Origin: Idiomarina seosinensis
GTDB taxonomy: Bacteria; Pseudomonadota; Gammaproteobacteria; Enterobacterales; Alteromonadaceae
Assembly (NCBI RefSeq): GCF_003987275.1
Contig: NZ_PIQF01000002.1
Location: 124,001-188,000, forward strand
Direction of reading: 5' to 3'
Length of the DNA: 64,000 nucleotides
The translations under genes were made by a program, and so were the position numbers. Of this stretch, positions 59,087 to 64,000 are shown piece after piece. The notes under the pieces were generated by a model. It ran no database searches. It saw only the letters and a program-made list of their open reading frames with translations, and had not been told where the DNA came from. Numbering within the stretch: position 1 is the first letter of the stretch; each line of letters begins with the position of its first letter.

Positions 59087-59554
59087 TTAATCATTACCCT
59101 GACTAAACAGGAACTGTCCAATCAGTTGCTCTAACACTAACGCCGATTTGGTGTCTGAGATCGAATCGCCGTCTTCTAACATGCCTACGGTATCGTCAAT
59201 GAAACCTGGCTGAAGCCCCAAGTATTGCTCGCCCAATAATCCCGAAGTCAGCACCGACAAGGAACTTGTTTCAGAAAATTGATCGTACTCAGCGCTGATT
59301 TTCATCTCTACCTTGGGTTCATAATACTCACCTGATAAAGAGATATTACTGACACGGCCAACAACAACACCGCCAACTTTTACCGGGGAGCGCTCTTTCA
59401 AGCTGCCAATATTGTCGAACTTGGCATACAAGGTATAGGTCTCGCCTGAAGTAGCGGTATTGCCGCTTGCCGCGCGTAACGCAATAAACGAGAGGGCTAA
59501 TACCCCCAGTACCACAAAAATTCCGACCCAAATCTGTGTTTTACGTGATTCCAT
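59087..59554 (-). CDS. mlaD: MCE-domain phospholipid transport protein MlaD
   Basis: A 155-residue inner-membrane protein: one span (about 9-27) and an MCE domain (about 38-118, YAKFDNIGSLKERSPVKVGG and LGEQYLGLQPG). It forms the hexameric ring of the complex. It is somewhat shorter than E. coli MlaD (183), losing C-terminal residues past the MCE core. Confidence 0.95.
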   Translation of the reverse strand: MESRKTQIWVGIFVVLGVLALSFIALRAASGNTATSGETYTLYAKFDNIGSLKERSPVKVGGVVVGRVSNISLSGEYYEPKVEMKISAEYDQFSETSSLSVLTSGLLGEQYLGLQPGFIDDTVGMLEDGDSISDTKSALVLEQLIGQFLFSQGND

Positions 59555-59560
59555 GGTTAT

Positions 59561-60340
59561 TTACCCACCAAACATCAATGCTGTAAGAATAAAATCTAAA
59601 CCCAAAATAGTTAACGATGCTGTCACCACCGTCGAGGTTGTCGCTGAACTAATACCGGCCGATGTCGGTGTTGCTGTATAGCCTTTGTATAGGGCAATCC
59701 AGGTCACTACAAAGGCAAACACTATCGACTTGATAATACCGTTTAATAAATCGTCATACCAATCCACCGACGACTGCATGACAGACCAAAAAGCTCCTTC
59801 GTCGACACCTAGCCAACCAGAGCCGACTAAATATCCGCCATAGATACCAACGGCCGAAAAAATCAGCGCCAGGAGCGGCATACTGAAAAAGCCAGCCCAG
59901 AATCTTGGTGCTACGACTCGCCGCAGCGGATCAACGGCCATCATTTCCAGACTCGAGAGTTGCTCAGTGGCTCTCATTAGCCCTATTTCGGCAGTTAATG
60001 CAGATCCCGCACGCCCGGCAAATAATAACCCGGTAACAACCGGACCGAGTTCTCGTAACAACGACAATGCCACCATTGGACCGAGGCTTTGCTCGGCACC
60101 GTAATCCACCAGGATAGTATATCCCTGTAGGCCCAGAACCATGCCGATAAATAAACCGCTGACAATAATAATGAGCAGTGATAGCACACCCAGCACGTAA
60201 AGCTGGTGTACGAATAAAGGAAACGACTTTTTCGGCGTTGGCCTGCCGATAATAGCGCCTGTTAACATCGCCAGGGCATAGCCAATACCGGCTAAATTGT
60301 CGATAACGTCTGCACCAACTTTACGGAGCCATTCAATCAT
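59561..60340 (-). CDS. mlaE: ABC permease MlaE
   Basis: A 259-residue membrane protein with five or six spans. [20 protein letters not shown] and [22 protein letters not shown] (two blocks) are the MlaE/YrbE core. With MlaF it drives retrograde phospholipid movement. The start overlaps mlaF by 4 nt. Confidence 0.96.
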   Translation of the reverse strand: MIEWLRKVGADVIDNLAGIGYALAMLTGAIIGRPTPKKSFPLFVHQLYVLGVLSLLIIIVSGLFIGMVLGLQGYTILVDYGAEQSLGPMVALSLLRELGPVVTGLLFAGRAGSALTAEIGLMRATEQLSSLEMMAVDPLRRVVAPRFWAGFFSMPLLALIFSAVGIYGGYLVGSGWLGVDEGAFWSVMQSSVDWYDDLLNGIIKSIVFAFVVTWIALYKGYTATPTSAGISSATTSTVVTASLTILGLDFILTALMFGG

Positions 60341-61137
60341 TGACGACCTCCCAACAAATCTTCGGCGAAGTCATCATCCGAATAATGAAAAGCAACCGGT
60401 CCATCAGCCTCGCCATGCAGAAATTGTTTAACGATCGCAGTGTCGTCTTTTAGCAACTGTTTCGGTTCACCCTCAGCTACCACTCGTTTTTCGGCAATAA
60501 TATAAGCGTAGTCTGCAATACTTAGCACTTCGTCCACATCATGAGTCACTACAATCGAAGTAAGACCAAGCGAGTCATTAAGTGATTTAATCAGTTTAAC
60601 GATCACTCCCATCGAAATAGGGTCCTGACCCGCAAAAGGCTCATCATACATTATCAACTCAGGGTCCAGTGCAATGGCTCGGGCTAACGCAGCTCGCCGG
60701 GCCATACCGCCGGATAACTCAGCTGGCATTAGGTCTCGTGCCCCGCGCAACCCCACCGCTTCAAGTTTCATAATGACAATGCTACGAATAAGAGATTCTG
60801 TTAGCTGAGTATGTTCCCGCAGCGGAAAAGCAACGTTGTCGAATACGCTCATATCGGTAAACAAAGCGCCGCTTTGAAACAGCATACTCATCTGTTTGCG
60901 CAGCTCATACAGTGGCTTGCGGGCTAACTTCGGGACTTCGGCGCCGGCCACTTTGATACTGCCGGAAGAGGGTTTCAGCTGCCCACCTATTAATTTCAGC
61001 AGCGTGGTCTTGCCAATACCACTGGGCCCCATAACAGCAACCACTTTACCTTTGGGCACAGTCAAACTAAGCCCCTCGTATATCGAGCGCGTGCCATGGG
61101 CAAAATGAATATTGTTCAGTTCAACGAAATTGCTCAC
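60337..61137 (-). CDS. mlaF: ABC ATPase MlaF
   Basis: A 266-residue ABC ATPase: Walker [12 protein letters not shown], signature [16 protein letters not shown], Walker [15 protein letters not shown] and the H-loop THDVDEV. The C-terminal extension (about 245-266) is where MlaB binds in E. coli. It heads mlaFEDCB-ibaG-murA. Confidence 0.97.
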   Translation of the reverse strand: MSNFVELNNIHFAHGTRSIYEGLSLTVPKGKVVAVMGPSGIGKTTLLKLIGGQLKPSSGSIKVAGAEVPKLARKPLYELRKQMSMLFQSGALFTDMSVFDNVAFPLREHTQLTESLIRSIVIMKLEAVGLRGARDLMPAELSGGMARRAALARAIALDPELIMYDEPFAGQDPISMGVIVKLIKSLNDSLGLTSIVVTHDVDEVLSIADYAYIIAEKRVVAEGEPKQLLKDDTAIVKQFLHGEADGPVAFHYSDDDFAEDLLGGRQ

Positions 61138-61230
61138 TATCTTTCCTGAATTGACTGTGTAACCAACAAGCTTAGCGTAGTTTAATGGCTACGCGCTAAA
61201 TCTCGAACCGTAAAAATGTTGCAAAACATA

Positions 61231-61776
61231 TCAGTTAATCGAATCAACCATCGTCATCAATCGTTGCGCAAACTGTTCTCGGTCGGCCTGGCAATGCGAA
61301 CACAACTGCAGTTGCTCAAATAGCCTCGCCCCATGCACCGAAAAGAAAAGAAGTTGCGCAAACTCTGGATCATTGGTGTCTTGCCTGATTAACTCAAACG
61401 TTTCTTTCACATGTCTTTGCAAAGGCTCTAGCAGCTCTGGATTGTTAGCGGCTACCGCTAACATGCCACTGCTGAGCTGCGCGCATTCGGCACCACTGTT
61501 TAACGAAGCTAACAAAATACTCTTTAATTCACGGTGTGGATCATCGACGAACTGCTGTCGAAACTGTTCGCGAAGTTGATCAAACTGAATCACCATGCGT
61601 TGCAGCATCGCAGCCAGCAGACTGTCTTTATTCTCAAAATGATAAAGCAATCCGCCTTTACTAATACCAGTGCGCTGGCATAAGGCGTCAAACGTTAAAT
61701 GTGCAGCCCCCTGCTCGGCGACTAACCGTTCCGCCGCATCAATAATTGTATCTCTGTTACTCGGGCGACCGACCAT
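61231..61776 (-). CDS. TetR family transcriptional regulator
   Basis: A 181-residue repressor-type protein. The N-terminal HTH is HLTFDALCQRTGISKGGLLY (about 22-41), and the C-terminal helical ligand domain ends with CSHCQADREQFAQRL, which has a CxxC pair. It lies upstream of mlaF on the same strand (93-nt gap) and divergent from kdsD. In E. coli this spot holds the antiporter gene yrbG. The ligand and targets are unknown; mla or kds control is a guess from position. Confidence 0.88.
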   Translation of the reverse strand: MVGRPSNRDTIIDAAERLVAEQGAAHLTFDALCQRTGISKGGLLYHFENKDSLLAAMLQRMVIQFDQLREQFRQQFVDDPHRELKSILLASLNSGAECAQLSSGMLAVAANNPELLEPLQRHVKETFELIRQDTNDPEFAQLLFFSVHGARLFEQLQLCSHCQADREQFAQRLMTMVDSIN

Positions 61777-61805
61777 AATGACTCTTGTAATTGCTCAGTT
61801 TATAA

Positions 61806-61819
61806 ACCGTCTAGTTGGT
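61806..61819. promoter_or_regulatory. Candidate TetR operator
   Basis: ACCGTCTAGTTGGT is an imperfect palindrome (10 of 14 bases symmetric about CTAG), within AAACCGTCTAGTTGGTATAG. Many TetR operators have ACCGnC...GnCGGT-type half-sites. It stands 30 nt before the regulator's ATG and between the divergent kdsD. Confidence 0.5.
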
Positions 61820-61934
61820 ATAGTAATTAAAACTCACTAAAAATGCAATATTCTGTTGCCTTTCGCGGTAGGCATTTAGCCTGTTAATGACGTATCATTA
61901 AGTTAGAAAAACAGCGTCTGGAACGAATTAATAG

Positions 61935-62912
61935 ATGAAGCAAATCACACACGACTTTACCACTTTAGGTAACGAAGTTCTGAATATTGAGCGCCAAGCC
62001 ATTGATGGCTTGTATCAGTATATCGATGAACAATTTAATCGGGCCTGTCAGGCGATGTTTGATTGCAACGGGCGTGTCATTGTCATTGGCATGGGAAAGT
62101 CAGGCCACATCGGTGGGAAAATAGCAGCCACACTGGCTTCTACTGGTACCCCGGCATTTTTTGTGCACCCTGGCGAGGCCAGTCATGGCGATCTAGGCAT
62201 GGTTACCGCAAATGATGTTGTTATCGGTATTTCAAACAGCGGAGAAACCGCTGAGATTTTGAATATTTTGCCGGTTATCAAACGGCTTGGAATAACCTTA
62301 ATCGCGATGACCGGCAATGCTGAGTCGACGCTTGCCAAACTGGCAGATATTCACGTATCAATTCGGGTAGAACAAGAGGCATGCCCGCTGGGCCTTGCGC
62401 CTACGGCCTCAACTACAGCGACACTGGTCATGGGCGACGCGCTGGCGGTTGCTTTACTTAAAGCACGAGGTTTTACAGCAGACGACTTCGCCCTGTCTCA
62501 CCCCGGTGGATCGCTCGGTAAACGTCTGTTATTACGACTCGAAGATATTATGCATACCGGTGATCGGGTGCCTTCACTTTCTGAGAATGCGCTGATTAGT
62601 GAAGCCTTATTAGAAGTATCTAGAAAAGGTCTTGGCATGACCGCAATTATTGACGATAACGGTCGTCTGGCGGGCATTTTCACCGACGGTGATTTACGCC
62701 GTATTCTAGATAACCGGATTGACGTACACACAACACGAATCAATGAGGTAATGACTCGTTCATGCGTCACTGCCTCGGCTGATATGTTAGCTGCACAGGC
62801 GCTTAAGCTAATGCAGGACCGTAAGATCAATGGCTTGATTATTGTTGATCTAGAAGGCCGTCCCGTGGGCGCCATGAACATGCATGACTTACTGCAAGCA
62901 GGAGTGGTTTAA
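61935..62912 (+). CDS. kdsD: D-arabinose 5-phosphate isomerase
   Basis: A 325-residue enzyme that turns ribulose 5-phosphate into arabinose 5-phosphate for Kdo. An N-terminal SIS domain (about 30-170; VIGMGKSGHIGGKIAATLAS, then GISNSGETAEI) and two C-terminal CBS domains (about 205-320). The stop overlaps the kdsC start by one base. Confidence 0.96.
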   Translation: MKQITHDFTTLGNEVLNIERQAIDGLYQYIDEQFNRACQAMFDCNGRVIVIGMGKSGHIGGKIAATLASTGTPAFFVHPGEASHGDLGMVTANDVVIGISNSGETAEILNILPVIKRLGITLIAMTGNAESTLAKLADIHVSIRVEQEACPLGLAPTASTTATLVMGDALAVALLKARGFTADDFALSHPGGSLGKRLLLRLEDIMHTGDRVPSLSENALISEALLEVSRKGLGMTAIIDDNGRLAGIFTDGDLRRILDNRIDVHTTRINEVMTRSCVTASADMLAAQALKLMQDRKINGLIIVDLEGRPVGAMNMHDLLQAGVV

Positions 62913-63466
62913 TGGATACCATCAATACCTGGTACGGCGACATTAAGAGTGAACTGCTGCGGCGATTTAGTAAAGTTGAGTTATTAATTCTGGATGTCGA
63001 CGGCGTGTTTTCCGATGGTCGTATTTACCTGGGAGACAATGGTGAGGAACTAAAAGCGTTCCACACACGTGATGGGTTTGGCTTAAAGGCACTTGCCAAT
63101 GCAGGGTTTGAAGTCGCCGTTATTACCGGTCGACAGTCGAATATCGTCCAGCACCGGATGCAGCACCTTAAGGTAAAGCACATTTTTCAGGGGCAGTCGG
63201 ACAAAACCGTGGCCTATCAGCAATTACTCACTAAGCTAAACTTAGAAGACTCTCAAGTCGCTTATGTTGGTGACGATATTCCTGATCTTGAACTGATTAA
63301 ACAATGTGGTTTAGGTATTGCTGTGCATGACGCGCACCCTGCCGTGCAACAAGGAGCTGACTACGTTACCGGAAAACCAGGCGGATTTGGCGCTGTTCGC
63401 GAAGTATGCGACTTAATCCTCCTAGCGCACGGTCGCTTGCATCAGGCCGAGGGTATTAGCCTGTGA
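62912..63466 (+). CDS. kdsC: Kdo-8-phosphate phosphatase
   Basis: A 184-residue C0-type HAD phosphatase that makes free Kdo for lipopolysaccharide. Motif I is LLILDVDGVFSDG, motif II AVITGRQS, and motif IV VGDDIPDLELI. No cap domain, as expected for the tetrameric family. The stop overlaps lptC. Confidence 0.96.
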   Translation: MDTINTWYGDIKSELLRRFSKVELLILDVDGVFSDGRIYLGDNGEELKAFHTRDGFGLKALANAGFEVAVITGRQSNIVQHRMQHLKVKHIFQGQSDKTVAYQQLLTKLNLEDSQVAYVGDDIPDLELIKQCGLGIAVHDAHPAVQQGADYVTGKPGGFGAVREVCDLILLAHGRLHQAEGISL

Positions 63467-64000
63467 ATTGGCGCATTGGCTTTATCCTGCTGGTCTTGTT
63501 TAGTGCTGGTATCCTATTGGTTTGGCGACCTTTTACCGACACCAATGAGACGGCAGATAATCGACGTTCACAGATTATGAAGCCTGATTTTACGGCCCAA
63601 GGACTGCAGACGCGTTTATTTGAATCCGAGGGAGACCTTGCGCACCAACTAAATGCCGAACAGATGGCGCATTATTTACAAATTGGGTTAACTGAACTGA
63701 CCAAGCCGGTATACTCAGTATTTACTAATAAAGACGAAGCCACCTGGAAGATTAGTGCTGAACAAGGCACTTTTTATGATGACCAGACACTAATACTAGA
63801 ACGCAATGTTGAAATAGTCTCATTGCAGCCCGATACTTCTATAGAACGGGTGCTCACTGATTATTTGATCATTGATATGGCCGCAGAGACCATGCGAACG
63901 GACTACCCCGTTACCATGTTTGGTCCACAGTTAACTGTACAGGGTGATGGCATGAAAGCCGACCTTTACGCCGAGAAGATGGAGTTAAACAGACATGTTA
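63463..64000 (+). CDS. lptC: LPS export protein LptC, 3' end beyond window
   Basis: A frame that starts at GTG 63463 (overlapping the kdsC stop, GAGGG about 10 nt upstream) stays open to the right edge, giving about 179 residues. It begins MNWRIGFILLVLFSAGILLVW, a single membrane span, followed by a periplasmic beta-jellyroll domain with the Lpt pattern LQTRLFESEG, HYLQIGLTELTKPVYSV and GTFYDDQTLILERNVEI. LptC links LptBFG to LptA. The size suggests only a few codons are missing. It follows kdsC as in E. coli. Confidence 0.92.
   Translation, partial: MNWRIGFILLVLFSAGILLVWRPFTDTNETADNRRSQIMKPDFTAQGLQTRLFESEGDLAHQLNAEQMAHYLQIGLTELTKPVYSVFTNKDEATWKISAEQGTFYDDQTLILERNVEIVSLQPDTSIERVLTDYLIIDMAAETMRTDYPVTMFGPQLTVQGDGMKADLYAEKMELNRHV

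Overview
The window reads as a stretch of core chromosome from a marine gammaproteobacterium. The gene order (pdhR-aceEF-lpdA, ampED/nadC/pilABCD/coaE/zapD/yacG/mutT/secA, a full dcw cluster, rsmI/rnpB/lpoA, rplM-rpsI-petABC-sspAB, degQ-degS, murA-ibaG-mla-kds-lpt), petABC between rpsI and sspA, and a DciA-type helicase loader gene beside lpxC all point to the Alteromonadales. Idiomarina or a close relative is my best guess; that is inference from gene order and protein style, not from a search. Almost every base is coding. There are no tRNA or rRNA genes, no CRISPR array, no prophage and no transposase. The only RNA gene I can support is rnpB.

Layout. 1-2.7 kb: the 5' end of an unknown exported protein, an M13 lipoprotein metallopeptidase, and a stand-alone homologue of the encapsulated ferritin EncFtn. 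2.7-9.6 kb: the pyruvate dehydrogenase operon pdhR-aceE-aceF-lpdA with a clear PdhR operator. 9.6-22.2 kb: ampE, ampD, nadC, a compact type IV pilus set pilABCD, coaE, zapD, yacG, mutT, secA, an M23 peptidase where enterics have secM, and dciA. 22.2-40.1 kb: lpxC and the dcw cluster, read right to left as mraZ-rsmH-ftsL-ftsI-murE-murF-mraY-murD-ftsW-murG-murC-ddl-ftsQ-ftsA-ftsZ-lpxC, headed by a MraZ operator of three boxes at a 10-bp pitch. 40.2-47.1 kb: a CHASE-GGDEF-EAL protein whose 3' end overlaps rnpB, then rsmI, lpoA, yraN, a degenerate diaA, and dolP. 47.1-54 kb: sspB-sspA, the cytochrome bc1 operon, a 160-bp inverted-repeat element, rpsI-rplM, zapE and zapG. 54-64 kb: degQ with a sigma-E-like promoter, degS, murA, ibaG, mlaFEDCB, a TetR regulator, kdsD, kdsC and the start of lptC.

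How the genes fit together. Most of the window builds and watches the cell envelope: peptidoglycan precursors and the divisome (mur/fts/ddl), wall recycling (ampD), lipid A and Kdo (lpxC, kdsD, kdsC, lptC), phospholipid asymmetry (mla), the PBP1A activator lpoA, and envelope proteolysis (degS, degQ). The rest is central metabolism (PDH complex, bc1), secretion (secA), replication control (dciA, diaA) and translation (rplM, rpsI, rsmI, rsmH).

I found no convincing new multi-gene system. The items most worth a second look are the EncFtn-like ferritin with no encapsulin or cargo tag, the antisense overlap of rnpB P1 with a c-di-GMP gene, the DiaA homologue that lost its sugar-phosphate loop but kept its DnaA-contact residues, the polyacidic linkers of AceF, the large inverted repeat at 51 kb, and several operator candidates (lpxC palindrome, TetR site, sigma-E promoter, secA leader hairpin).
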